Positions 52,864 to 63,820 of a stretch of DNA of 64,000 nt are shown one piece after another. Position 1 is the stretch's first letter. Every line of letters begins with the position of its first letter. The translations under genes and the position numbers were made by a program. This stretch comes from Erodium maritimum. Taxonomy: Eukaryota; Streptophyta; Magnoliopsida; Geraniales; Geraniaceae. The notes below the pieces were generated by a model, which worked only from the letters and a program-made list of their open reading frames with translations, was not told where the DNA came from and did not search any database. The DNA lies in NCBI GenBank assembly GCA_963921825.1, contig OY997592.1:58672336-58736335 (forward strand), read 5' to 3'.

Positions 52864-55374
52864 TTATTTTTTTAGAAGAAATAGAATATTATTAAAGCAT
52901 TAAGGTGTTCGCAAATTAGCTACCACCATATAATCCAAGGAACTACAATAATATTGAAAAACAAGAACTGAAATGAAATTTTTGCTCATGGACATGGGAG
53001 CGGTCGGGGGTGGGAAACTGCGGTAGCATCCAAGGACACCGATACAGCATACTCCAATCAAAAAGCACTGATCGAGCAGACCAAATGAAGATTTAGTGGT
53101 GGTGGACCGATACATCCCCCGGGAAATCAGTGTGCGTCGTCCTCCTCTGACTGATACTGGTAGGGCTCCTAAACGCGGATGTGCTGACCTCGAACTGGTA
53201 GGGGATAATCTTGTCGACTGTTGACGGAACCGTCACCGCCATACGGCCAGGAAGGTGGTGCAGCCGACCGACCCCTCCCTAGAGTCCCAGGGACTCATTC
53301 CAGGAGGCGGGGGTGCTTGTAGCACCCCGCCGCTATGTATGATGCCCCATCGGATGCCGTAGAGCCCTCCGACTCCTCAGGCTCCCCTTCCCTCTCCATC
53401 ATTTTCTTCCCCGACAGTGATGGTGTAGGTTCCCTCGGAAGCCATCTCGCTGGTACCTCCTCCTAACGGTCCTCCTGACCCATATGCTTCCCTCCTTCCT
53501 GGCTTTGTGGAGGCGTTGCTGGTCTAGCGGGTCTACTCGCCCCTCCAAAGCCTCTTCCCAGATATGCCCAATTTGTCACCGGGGTAGCCTTCCCATGTTT
53601 CGCCTTTTCCAAGGCTGACCTCTGATCCGCCAGGGCTCTTAGCGATGGTCCCCAAACACCCCCCGCTACCGGACAGACCAGGAATAGATGGCACGCACAG
53701 CTGCAACCAAAACAATGGTATGGCATGTGTTCATATGACACATGAAGAAGGGTGCTTACCTGCGATTCCGAGAGTCGGAACCATATTTGGCTTTGCAATG
53801 GTACCCTGATGTCAGACCTAATTATGATCTTCATAAAGTCTCCCCCGTAGAGACCTGTCTTATCCACGTCCACAACTTGACAGACACCCAACGTGTTCCC
53901 CACCCTGAAACCCACCTCCTTATTCCACGCCCCCACCGAAAAATTGGACACCCTCGCCCATACGGAGAAATGGTGAAAACTGATATCCCTAGCTTGCATG
54001 TGAGCTCTCAGGTCTGTGAACAACACCAAGGGCAAGGAGTCCTAGAATGACCACAGTTCTTCTAGAAGAACCTTCAATCTTTCCTTTGTCGTCCTAAAGA
54101 AGAACGCGACCAAACCCCCTTCCAAAGGTTTCGCCCCGACCTTCATGCCCCACATGTCCTCCATCCGAGCCACTAAGGATTTCCAGAAGACCTTCCTTGA
54201 CGTCATTACCTTAGCAGCTAAAGCAAATTCATATTGCCCCTCCCCCCTCCGCCAACGATCTCCTTGAGAGGCACCACTACCTCTTTGATTCGCATCGAAG
54301 ACAAACGTGATCCTAAGTCCCCAACTTTCTCCCCAGGCCCACAAAATTCGCTCCCCAATCGATCATGTGCCCCAATCGGGTCAAACCCACATACCGGACC
54401 CGGTCCCCCTGACTTACCCGGCCGAATCGGGTACCTAGACGGGTACGACCCAGCCAAATTATCCGCCCCTATCGGGTTCAACCCAACCAGATGATCCGAC
54501 CCAGACGGGTTCACCTGCGGATGCTGACCCCAGTCTCGTCCCGCCCCGGAACCATATCTGGCAGCCCACTGGGCTATGTCCTCCGGCCCGCCCCGAGTCC
54601 AGCCTACTGCTACGGTGTAGTCCCGACGTCCCGACCCGCTTCCAGCCCGTGGTTGCCAGCCCGGCCTAGTCCGCTCCCCCGGCCAAGCTTGCCAGACCCG
54701 TCTCGCGTCCGCGAGCAGCCCGAGGCTCGGATCCCCGCGCTCCCGGCCCGGCCCAAGATCAGAAACCCTACTGGGTTCGTGCTCCATCGCCTTCCCCTTC
54801 CTTCGCCGCCACGTCATTGCCTCCGGCGACTCCTCCGGCAACGAACCCGCATCCGACGAAACCACAATCGGAAGGAGCCCATCCCCCTCCCGAATAGTAC
54901 CTTCCGTGTCTCCCTCCTCAGTCCCCGGAGACGAGTTCTAGGTGAACCCGACCCCCCTGATCTTGACGCCAAGCCTCGTCCAACCCTTGGTCGTGGCCCC
55001 GTCGCCTGCATGCGTCGAGTAATCCCCTTCGCCGCCGCGTGAAACCGTCCCGTCCCCAACTGACCATCCTCCCCGCTCTTATGCGCCGAGAACATCATCA
55101 GCATCTCCTGTTCCTTGTGTGGCATCAGATCCTCTATCGGCGTGAATATCTCCTCGGTAGAGGCGACAAGCCGCGACTCGACCCCGTTCGCCATCGCCGC
55201 CACCTCCCGTCTCGGGCTGTTCGGTTCCTTGAACAACTCAGCATCGAAACTAGCCTCACCCCATCCAAATCTCCCATTGACGCCATCGCCTCGCCGTGGA
55301 AGAAGGAGAAATCGCAAAAAGCCAAACCCTAGGGTTTCAGAGAGGCTCTGCGTCAAGTTTTTCTCCCCTTCGAT
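52864..55374 (-). mobile_element. LINE-like element with ORF1 only, complete with 14-bp TSD
   Basis: AATTCATATTTAAA flanks it exactly (52850-52863 and 55375-55388). On the minus strand it runs from an AACCCTA-type leader to TTCTTCTAAAAAAA. ORF1 pieces in order: an N-terminal frame 55356-54814, a Gly/Pro/Arg-rich frame 54865-54218, a DUF4283 start at 54344-54042 (TSRKVFWKSLVARMEDMWG), and the DUF4283 end plus knuckle at 54035-53463. In the last piece CFGCSCACHLFLVC fits CX2CX4HX4C. At least one frame change and one in-frame TAG (at 54042-54044) break ORF1. No endonuclease or reverse transcriptase lies between ORF1 and the 3' end. Its last ~700 bases are similar to the 3' part of the element at 62229-63403. 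An exact TSD on a 2.5-kb copy shows it moved in this short form. Confidence 0.85.
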
Positions 55375-55399
55375 AATTCATATTTAAAATAGTAAATAC

Positions 55400-55719
55400 T
55401 AAATAAAATTGATTTTTTATGAAATTAATTAATAAAAATATAAATAAACGAAAATACAAATTAAACTTGAACTTGTAATTAATAAAATAAAATAAAATTA
55501 GATAAAAACCAAATAATGCATTCATTACTTTCTCAAAGTATTAAAGAGTCAATTTGTTTTTGGATCTTTTCACATTGTGCGAAATATAAAGAAAATATTT
55601 TCGCGTGATTAACCGCCTGCTCCTCGGTGAAGTCTAACATGTCCAGGCTATGCTATTCTTCAATCTTTTCTGTGTATTTGTTGAATTTGGCTTCTAGAGT
55701 GTATACAAGCTTGAGCTTC
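55400..55719. other. AT-rich DNA, no gene
   Basis: Very AT-rich spacer between the ORF1-only element and the Myb-like pseudogene. Nothing recognised. Confidence 0.4.
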
Positions 55720-56600
55720 TCACACCTTGCATTGTCTATTTAGGTAATGACAGCTACTCGGTCTGCGACACCCCCCGCCCCTTCCTCTTCGCGACCTTGT
55801 TGCCAATTGGGCGCTCTTGTACATACTGAGGGACAATTGGGGCACTTGGGGCCTCGATTGGATCGAAAGATCCCCCACTAGGTTAGGAGTCAACATTGAG
55901 AGCTGTAACATTGTCATCATCGATGGGAAGTGAAGTGGGTGGGGTTGAGCTGTAAATACCGACCTCATCCATTCGTCTTCGTATAGCCCCGCCCATGCCT
56001 TCATCTTCCCAAAACTTCTCTTCATTTTCCAACGGCTCGATCCAATAGTGGAGGTTGAAATTCTTCGGTTCATCCTTCCTCGTCGTCTTTCAATAGAGCT
56101 CATTGACCCGATTTCTGTACTTTTCTTCTTCTCATCCGCTATGATCAAGATCCTTCTACTTCTTCAAGAGGATGATGTACCTCCGCACTCTAGGCGCATG
56201 TCTGTTCCAATGGCTCTTGACGGCTTGCCACGTCCAATCTGATGGGTTGAATTTCCCATCTTTAATGAATCGTTTGACAATTGTGCCTAGAACGTGTTTC
56301 CATCTTGGGAGTTTCCCTTGATTGGATCTTTGGTTGTGTGTAGCCAGGCTTTTATCAGGAGCTTATCCACCTCAGGGAGCCATTTGGTTCGCTTGTTTGA
56401 GACCGTCTTGCTCCGTTGTCTCGGACCAGTCGAGGACGACGTATACGACATCTGGGTGCCGTTGTCGCCACCGACGTGTTGTTGGTGGTACTCACTATTA
56501 TTGGGGCAGTCGTAATAGTTGATTGTGGGGTTGTAAGGCGGGGGTTGAAAGTTGTTGGTTGTAAAACAACAAGGTTGGACGGTTGTTGGATTGGACCTAT
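55720..56600 (-). pseudogene. Myb/SANT-like, NAM-associated-type protein pseudogene (often PIF/Harbinger-linked)
   Basis: The minus strand between about 56430 and 56290 reads KRTKWLPEVDKLLIKAWL and DPIKGNSQDGNTF, the SANT-like block of plant proteins annotated as NAM-associated or glutathione S-transferase T3-like, in which a Trp normally follows. Here a stop takes its place. Further along, near 55810-55770, ERPIGNKVAKRKGRG matches the RPxGxKxAK motif near the C-terminus of that family. The blocks are in different frames, so the gene is broken. Such proteins are abundant in plants and many are relatives of the Myb-like partner of PIF/Harbinger transposases; whether this was host or transposon sequence cannot be decided. 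Confidence 0.65.
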
Positions 56601-56639
56601 GTTCAAATGATTAATTAACATACATAATAAAAGTGATCA

Positions 56640-57533
56640 CATGTCCGTATTTATGTGATTATACCGTGTTTGTATGATCACATGTTTAAGTCCTTACACA
56701 AAATATAGTAGTGCAAAGGGAGATTGCTAACCTTTTACCATTAAAAGTGACCTCCCCATAAAACCATTGACCCGATAGAGTTTGTCAGCTCAAACCACCC
56801 GGAAGCCCAATCCCAACCTCTCGTAAAATCTTCAAACGAATCCATAAATAAGAAGGTGCGATCACACAATCACTTCATGTCTATCCCATGAACACTAGAA
56901 CTTACCATCTCATCCCTAATAATTAAAGGGGAAGAATGGGATCGGGAGATACCAATGACCCCCTTCCTAATGTACTGGACACGAGCAGCGTCAACCACTC
57001 TGATACACTCATCGCTCTCCTACGATAGGATGATATCATTCACGGATGTCATTGGACACTCTGTTTCGACCCGGAGCTTAGGATTCCTTGGCCGAGCAAG
57101 CACAATAAACAATATGTATCTGTTGATTTTGAAGTCGTTTGGATTTTCAACAGCCTTAGGCCTTTTCATAATAGAGGTCGAAAGAATCGTTGAAAGTGAG
57201 GAAAAGGGATTTGCTGACGTTTCGATTTCAATTTTCTCTCTCCTCCAGGTTCGATTTCTCATGAGTCTGTAGATTCATCGACGTTGAATCTGTCTCTGCT
57301 GTTTCGTTCTTCTCTCTACCTCCCTCCTCCCATGCCACTTCTCTCTCCTTTTTACGAATCTCTCTCCTTCTTCAATGATTCTTCTCCTTACTGTGTAGAT
57401 TCGACCCATTAAATTCGACCCTTCACTGCAGAATCCACGAATCAAATCCTAATTTTTTTAGTAAGTTTTGACGCCGAATCGATTTGTTGATTCGCCTCTG
57501 TCGTGGACGGTTTTAATAGCATCAATACTCGAT
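56640..57533. other. Intergenic DNA, no recognised gene
   Basis: The 105-codon frame at 56955-57272 and its shadows match nothing I know. TC-rich DNA around 57230-57380 resembles a leader sequence but has no gene after it. Confidence 0.35.
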
Positions 57534-57542
57534 TTGAATCTT

Positions 57543-58228
57543 GGAAAAACTTTATAAAGGTATTACGTTCTTTCATCTTTTTTTCAAATTCTTGCCCTGT
57601 TTTATTTTTTTCTTCAGAAAGTTTCCTTGAAGTTTCATTTTTTGTTCAAAACCTTATTTCTGTGACTTTTGGTGATGAAAAAGGCAAAAATGCCCTTGAA
57701 CCTGTTAAATTAACAATAGTTATACATTTTTTCGTCTGAAAATCAGCTCTCACCCATATTGTTCTTGAGTTTGGAATAGATTTCGACTCCAAATCTATCA
57801 ACAATTTTGTATTTAAGCCATACAAGTTTAATTTCAAGATCAAAATCTAGGGTTTGAACTCTTACCATTTTGCTCAAATCTTTGCTCACACCTTACACAA
57901 TCCTTGTTCAAATCGTTGCTCAATCTTTGCTTAGTCCTTACTATGTGAGATCTCCCTTCAAGTGTTGCAGACTCACGAGATTGTGTATGGGAGGAAATCC
58001 AAACTCGTGCAAGAGAAGGTGTTTGTAAGAGAGGGAGTGTATGAGAGATTAAGAGGGTTATTTGGGTCATTCCAACTTTTATTTTGTTGGACATTACAGA
58101 GTTACTCACGAAAATAAGGTTTTGAAAAAAAATGAAACTTCAAGGCGACTTTCTGAAGAAAAAAAAGAACATGGCGAGGTTTTGAAAAAAATAAATTAAA
58201 AAACATAGTACCTTTATAAAGTTTTCCC
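57543..58228. mobile_element. Mutator-type MITE, 686 bp, 9-bp TSD
   Basis: TTGAATCTT flanks it exactly (57534-57542 and 58229-58237). Inverted ends of about 115-125 bases start GGAAAAACTTTATAAAGG and GGGAAAACTTTATAAAGG. The short internal frames have no family resemblance. Confidence 0.85.
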
Positions 58229-58237
58229 TTGAATCTT

Positions 58238-59229
58238 ATAAGACCGAAATACCCCCCCCCCCCCTTTCGATTTGGTCGATACAAAATTGATGCAAAGAAA
58301 ATCTCAGCGTAAGAACCAAATATGTTCTTAACCCAAACCTCAGATGATTCAAAGGGAAGTTTGATAACAAATATTTTTTATGCATGAACCTTTTGTTCCT
58401 GCTCGATCTCTCTCGAACCAGTAGCCATGATCAACGTCGTTAGGGGATGTTGTAGTACTGAATGATTTGAGGAAGAAGCTTTAACCATGGGTGTGATCAT
58501 AGAATCCATGATCTTCTTCCTTTTGCAGGAGACCATCCGACGAGCACTCCCTACAGTTCCAGATTTATCCGATCCTCTAAACTTAGTTGCAGTGGATGCA
58601 ACCCTATGTCCAATGGATTGGACCTCCCTAATGCCTATGTTGGATTTGAAAACTCATGACCTATTTCACTCTCCGACGAGACAACAACCTCACCGGAAGT
58701 CATGCAATACAAGTCGTAGGGAGAGAAAGTCATTTCAATTTTGATTTGGGGATTTGATGAACCGTGCAATGCATAATTTTGGTAATTGTGTGATAGCTAG
58801 GTCTTAAACTTTTTTGTGATCATGATATCCAATCCCAACTATTTTTTTTCATATAAGGAGTGTAATTTAGAGAAAGAGAGATTCCTTTAGTGTTGGCAAG
58901 CAATGGAAAGCTTAATACCATAAAAAAAACTATATTACTTGTTCAGACAATTTTTATAGTGAATGAATATTCAGTCTAGTAAAATGTGTATCAATTTGAT
59001 CTACTAAGGACACTTGTATGTTGGTGATTCAATTGGAACAAATCACCGACAATGGAATACTCAAATGGAGTACTCCGTCTCATCACACCTCAAACATGTA
59101 TAGGCTAAGGATTCGACCCCATTTATATAAACCCTTAACGACCTCTGACCGACTCATCAAGATAGCACCATTATCGTGGATTAATAATTTGATTAGTCCC
59201 GATTTTGGGTATGTTATCTAGTGGCTCAG
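58238..59229. other. Intergenic DNA, no recognised gene
   Basis: A poly-C run of about 15 bases lies near 58251-58265. The 85-codon frame at 58487-58744 and the 67-codon frame at 59018-59221 resemble nothing known to me. Confidence 0.35.
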
Positions 59230-60990
59230 AAATATGGCGTTGTTTTTGGGGGAGTGATCTTCAGGTTACCTCTTGATTACTGCTGCTTTCTCCTTCAAAA
59301 CACTTCACGGCAGTGGTCCGTCTTGCCACGTCTTGTGCTGATAAGAGATCATGAGCTTCTTGCTTGAGCACCCTACTGGTTGGAAAGCTTGTCTTCTTCT
59401 GTCTCGGGTTAATGAAGGTCATGTGCTGGTTGGTCCTCTAAGTTGGAAGTAGTTGTCGGGACTACGAACCAATCATTTCCTTAGCCCTCATGTCCTTCTG
59501 GATAAAGATAGACAAAAATTACTTGTGGTCAGGTGGGATGATAGGTGGAGTGGTCCACAAGGGCCGGAGACATACAACCGGTCCCTTCCCCCACCCCATC
59601 CTCTTTCCCATTCCCTCGGTTAGGCGTCATCGAGCTCCTTGAACTTAGGCATGATTATGGATTTGAGAGTAGGCCACCCGCACATAGGGGTACCACTCTC
59701 TGAAATAATGGCCACCTCGGACGGGTGAATGTCCGTCCTACTCTGACAACCTGTAGCGGATGAAAACAACAAAGGTCCCTTAGAGGCACCTGTTAGAATA
59801 ACTGAGGCCGATGGAGCCCCAGTTTCCTTCCCCGCATAGGGTGGCACTTCTTGTTTGGTGGTCAAGGGGGGGCCTTAGACAATCCCCATATTTGATCGTC
59901 GTTTGATCCACCACAAGAAGGACGGCATTGCATTCCTGATTTACATTGCCGAGGCGACCACAACATTGACAAAAAGTCGGGAGGTCTTCGTACAAAAGTC
60001 GAACCTTCAAGTGATCTGAGTTTTCCTCGAGTTGTATCTTAATATGACGTCGAAAAGGTCTCATAACGTCGATCTCCAACCGTAGCCCAAGGAAAGGGAC
60101 CCACTTTCGTGGCTGGGTTGGTGTGTTTGGTCCTCCACCCCCATAGTCTCCACCTCCCTTCCAAGTTGTGAGACTATGAAAGCCCCCATCTGTCTAGTTC
60201 TGGCCTCCATCGGGACGTCATATACCCTCACCGACATGCGGATATGTCGAAAGGATAGTTGCTTTGGTTGAGTGCGTAGAGGGAAGGGAGATGATGAGCA
60301 CTGTCCTATGGAAGGACCATGATTCTCTTGCCCTAATGTCCTCCAAAGCTTGAGAAGGGAAGTAGAATGCCAAAATCTTCTCCGAAAGGGGTTGAACCAT
60401 CAAGTTCTTCACTTTATAGGCATTGGCAATTTCAATACAGAGGTTACAAGGTATTACTTTTCTATCATCTAGGAGGTGGACGACGAGGGCGAACTTGTAG
60501 CGAATGTCGTCCACCATCGACACCGTGCTGGCTGAGACGATTATTACCTCGTCATCTTCTTTAAAAGCCTCACGATTTGTCTTTGTGACCGAGACCTTCG
60601 TCAATCTTTCTTGGACAAATTCCAGGCTAGTCAGAGAGAAATTTATGGGAATATTGGGTAAGGGAAATGGACAATTTGGTTGATGGTTTGAGGTTCCCGT
60701 TCACCATTGATCCCTTACATGTTGCTGAAGGGATCTAAAGTTGCATGATAAAGCGAGGTTGATGCATGGTGAGGTTGTAGGGGGGGGGGGGGGGGGGTTC
60801 AGAGTCAACAACAACAATGGTAGGTCTGAAAATGACGTTTCAAAGGTTGAGACAAGGGAAAAATCTGAACGGGGTTCCTTGAGAGTGGAGAAAGGGTAGT
60901 TCATGGTTTGACAATGTCGGGAAGAAGAGATTGAAGATGAAGAAGAAGTGGATAGGCAACAAAGCTCCGGGGAGTTCTAGTGATAGAAGG
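59230..60990 (-). pseudogene. LINE-type ORF1 (DUF4283 and zinc knuckle) remnant
   Basis: On the minus strand, 60604-60218 holds a DUF4283 piece (EDDEVIIVSAS, IRYKFALVVHLL, KILAFYFPSQALEDI, ARESWSFHRTVLII). 60079-59780 holds MEIDVMRPFRRHIKIQLE, VRLLYEDLPTFC and the knuckle CQCCGRLGNVNQEC, in which the usual His is Asn. A small frame at about 59425-59258 (MTFINPRQKKTSFPTSRVL) could be the C-terminus. An N-terminal frame is at 60904-60701. Stops and frame changes separate the pieces. No reverse transcriptase follows. The ends were not fixed by a TSD. Confidence 0.68.
60780..60797. repeat. Poly-G run (18)
   Basis: An uninterrupted run of 18 G bases within the ORF1 remnant's 5' part. Confidence 0.9.
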
Positions 60991-61140
60991 AAAAAAAAAA
61001 GAAAGGGGATTTACCGTTATTATTTACTACCTCTGGAAAAAAGAGAGTAAAAAAACTAGATAGAGAGCACACAAGGGGAGAGGCTCAAGATGGAGTTTGT
61101 CTTTAAAAATAAATATATAAAATAGAATAAATAAATAAAG

Positions 61141-62177
61141 TTTTTTGATCGAAAGTTGCAATTTTATAAAATTTATATCAGAACATCGATGTGCGCTAGG
61201 GAACATGCTCCTGGGCCACTAAGGTCAGACAACAAGAGCAATGGCTCACTGAACCTTTTCCCACTAGAACCGTCACAGACAATATTTGAAAGCCCCATGG
61301 GCAAAGACAAAATATGAAGGGGGAAGGGGGTGCCGGAAATCAAAGATCTCAACAACGGTGATGGTGGGAGGCAAAGCATCGTCATGTGACCCCTCCCAAG
61401 GCCAGTCCCCGATGCTCTGCCGGCTTTTCATTCCTCCTGACGGGGGTTGTTTCCCTACCCTTGCCGAAACGGGAGAGCTCGTCCCGATCCAAGTGCCTTT
61501 ATTTGTCCCTCAACATCCTTTCCGGAGTTGCGAGGGCCGCTGTATAGGCACGTCGGCTGGCGTTAGTCACAACCTTAGACCACGCAACGGTAGGGAGAAG
61601 AGACTCGTGCCGTGAAGAGGAGACAACCCTAGAGCTCGCTCCACCAGTGAGAGGAGGAACCAGGGCCCGGGTCGCAGCAGCACATGATGAAGGCGCAACC
61701 CTAGAAAGCGTGCCGCCCGGGAGAGGAAGAGCCAGAGCAAGGTCTTGACAAATTTGGGGGGCCGACGACCTAGGGTTTAGTGGGGGAAGGACGTTCCTTG
61801 AGGAAGACACAACCAAGGGACATCGCGTGGGACGTCCTATCAGTGGAGGACAAGGATGCGGGGACAGCTTTGGCTGCTTCAGTGGCGGCTGCAAAGGTAG
61901 TGCCGGAGGAGAAGGAGGCGCTGAAGTAATCTCGTGTAGAGGTTGCTTCGACGTCCTCCCGCGCTGGGCCTTCAAAGGAGGATTCACAAGAGGAGACGAT
62001 GGAGGCTTCGGGGGGAAAGTCTGCACCAGAGACGCCATGACAGAACCGACAAGGAGAGCAGCAACAATGTCAGCGAGATCGACGACATCAGGAACATAGC
62101 TAGAAAGCACCATAAACGCAGTGGTTCGACGGTTAGGACTAAGGTTTGCTCTCAAGGCGCATGAGAGAGAAAAAAAT
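61141..62177 (-). mobile_element. LINE-like element with an ORF1 N-terminal frame only
   Basis: On the minus strand it ends CGATCAAAAAA (T run starting 61141). ATAAATAAAG flanks it (61131-61140 and 62178-62187), although this AT-rich repeat is weak evidence. The open frame from 62036 to 61499 starts MASLVQTFPPKPPSSP, is strongly Pro/Ser-rich, and ends WSKVVTNASRRAYTAALA before a short tail, much like N-terminal ends of LINE ORF1 proteins. DUF4283, knuckle and reverse transcriptase are missing, so the copy looks internally deleted. Confidence 0.55.
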
Positions 62178-62228
62178 ATAAATAAAGTTTTTAATATATC
62201 TCGTGCCAATATTATACTTATAGAAATT

Positions 62229-63403
62229 AAAATATTACAATAATCCTCACAAAGGTTTACACCTATGGCTGCTCTCTGCGTGCAAAACCCTAGGGCGGCG
62301 GCGCCGGTTTCTGCGAGGGCCATGGGAGTGGCCATGGCTCTTTCCATGGCCATGGTTTTCATGGGGTTGGTGCACCATACCAAACCATGGTATGGAATGG
62401 CCGACCCTAGCTTCGGCGAGTTCGCGAAGGGGAAGCAACCGTGTGCGGTAGTTCTGCGTGCGACCGGGAGGTGCTCGCTCGTCTCAGATCAGGGACATGG
62501 AATTGGGGTAAGCCTTTTGTGCTCAGTGTTGTCGTTGAATTCTCTGATTTTCGAGTGGATTTTGGGGACTCAATCGACGAATTTAGACTCGATTTTTTGG
62601 GGGAAATCGGGTCTTGTTGCCCAACGTCCGACGACGGCGCTGTTGGGGTGGTCGGTGGTGCAGTCGGAAGTGATGGACGGTGTGACATCTCTCTTTGCCG
62701 AAGCAACGCCTGAGTGTGACTGGGGAACGAGAGAAGCGCCGGGCCGGCAGAGTTTCCTAGCTGTTTCCCCTTCAGATCGGATCGCCGGAGAGCATAAAGG
62801 TAGTCGAGACCTGGTCTTGTTAAGTGGTAGCTGGGTTGGCGATTTGAGCCCGGGAGATCAGATGGGAGAGGCGGAGGAATCGAAGGGTTCACCGGCACCA
62901 GAGGGAGGCTCAAATGCAGCAGCGGCGGGGGGCGCAAGCATCCCCGCCTCCAGGAATGAGTCTGAGGTAGCCCAGGAAGGGGGTGGTCGACTGTGACCCC
63001 TTCCTGGCGAATAGATGGCGAGGGTACCATCGATAGTCGATATCTGTCTCCCCTACCAGTCCGGTGTCAGCAATCCCGCGTTCAGGAGCCCTAACATTAT
63101 CAGTCAAGGGAGGACGACGCACGCTGACTCACCGGGGGAGATGGCGGTCCACCAGTATTCCCCTTTACTCGGCTGGCTCGACCAGTGCCATTTGATAGAA
63201 GTATGCTGTATCGGTATTCAGGGATTACCTGGATGTTACTGCAGATTCCCCCTTCAACCGCCCTTATACATCGAGTAACTTTTAGATTTCTGTTATTGCT
63301 TTATATTCTATAGTTGGTTTCTATATTGTACGGTGGGTACAATTATGTGTTCATCATCCTATTTCTTTTTCGAGTAATAATAGTACTTGTTCTTCTAAGA
63401 AAA
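62229..63403 (+). mobile_element. Short LINE-like retroposon, same family 3' end as 52864-55374
   Basis: ATACTTATAGAAATT is repeated exactly on both sides (62214-62228 and 63404-63418), a 15-bp TSD. The right end is CTTCTAAGAAAA. The last ~450-700 bases align by eye with the 3' part of the element at 52864-55374, for example GTATGCTGTATCGGT, GAGGACGACGCAC and CCCCTACCAGT. The unit carries a 243-codon frame (62265-62996) starting MAALCVQNPRAAAPVSARAM, with a hydrophobic stretch at residues 20-36 and a Gly/Ser/Glu-rich tail. It has no ORF1 or reverse transcriptase domain that I can see. Confidence 0.8.
62265..62996 (+). CDS. Unrecognised 243-aa open frame inside the short LINE-like retroposon
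   Basis: The ATG at 62265 follows the element's left end by 36 bases. The first 36 residues look like a transit peptide plus membrane segment (alternating Ala/Met, then VFMGLVHHTKPWYGM). Residues 40-130 are ordinary, and the C-terminal 60 are rich in Glu, Gly, Ala and Ser (GEAEESKGSPAPEGGSN). Because the 3' half of the frame overlaps sequence that is non-coding 3' region in the related element at 52864, at least that half is probably open by chance. The 5' half could be captured host sequence. I do not assign a function. Confidence 0.3.
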   Translation: MAALCVQNPRAAAPVSARAMGVAMALSMAMVFMGLVHHTKPWYGMADPSFGEFAKGKQPCAVVLRATGRCSLVSDQGHGIGVSLLCSVLSLNSLIFEWILGTQSTNLDSIFWGKSGLVAQRPTTALLGWSVVQSEVMDGVTSLFAEATPECDWGTREAPGRQSFLAVSPSDRIAGEHKGSRDLVLLSGSWVGDLSPGDQMGEAEESKGSPAPEGGSNAAAAGGASIPASRNESEVAQEGGGRL

Positions 63404-63418
63404 ATACTTATAGAAATT

Positions 63419-63820
63419 GATAAATTTACCGTATCTGTAACCTCAGCCGGTATAAGAGCATTTGTATGCGGTTAAAAACGGTCGTCCGATTCGCACACAA
63501 TTCTTGCGCTACCAAGTCAGAGTCCGTGCTAGTGTCCTTGTGACATGTACGACATAAACAGAAGACCCTACCCTAACCTGTTCCCCAAAAAGGGCATTCC
63601 GGTCATTGGCACGTCTCCTCTCCTCGCCAAAACAAAACCCTCTTAATCCGACGACCCGAACTTCCCCACACCCGGGTCATTGGCACCCGCTCCAAATCCT
63701 CTTCACTCACGTGGCTGCCTCCCATTAGTTACCTCCTCACGCTAACTCAACGGAACGGCGAGTTAAAAAATCCTGAGAGAGGAGCGCAAAATAAAAATAA
63801 AAATTCTAGAGAGAGAAAGG
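63419..63820. other. Upstream region of a probable next gene
   Basis: The DNA becomes less AT-rich toward the right, with a CACGTGG core near 63709-63715. No coding region is seen. Confidence 0.35.

Noticed and set aside
52660-52900. MITE starting GAGCATGTACAGTG
   Set aside because: The start resembles common MITE ends, but no matching inverted end or TSD was found nearby.
61499-62383. Whole 294-codon minus-strand frame as one gene
   Set aside because: The first part of the frame lies across the boundary and TSD at 62178-62228 between two different retroposons. Only the part from 62036 is ORF1-like.
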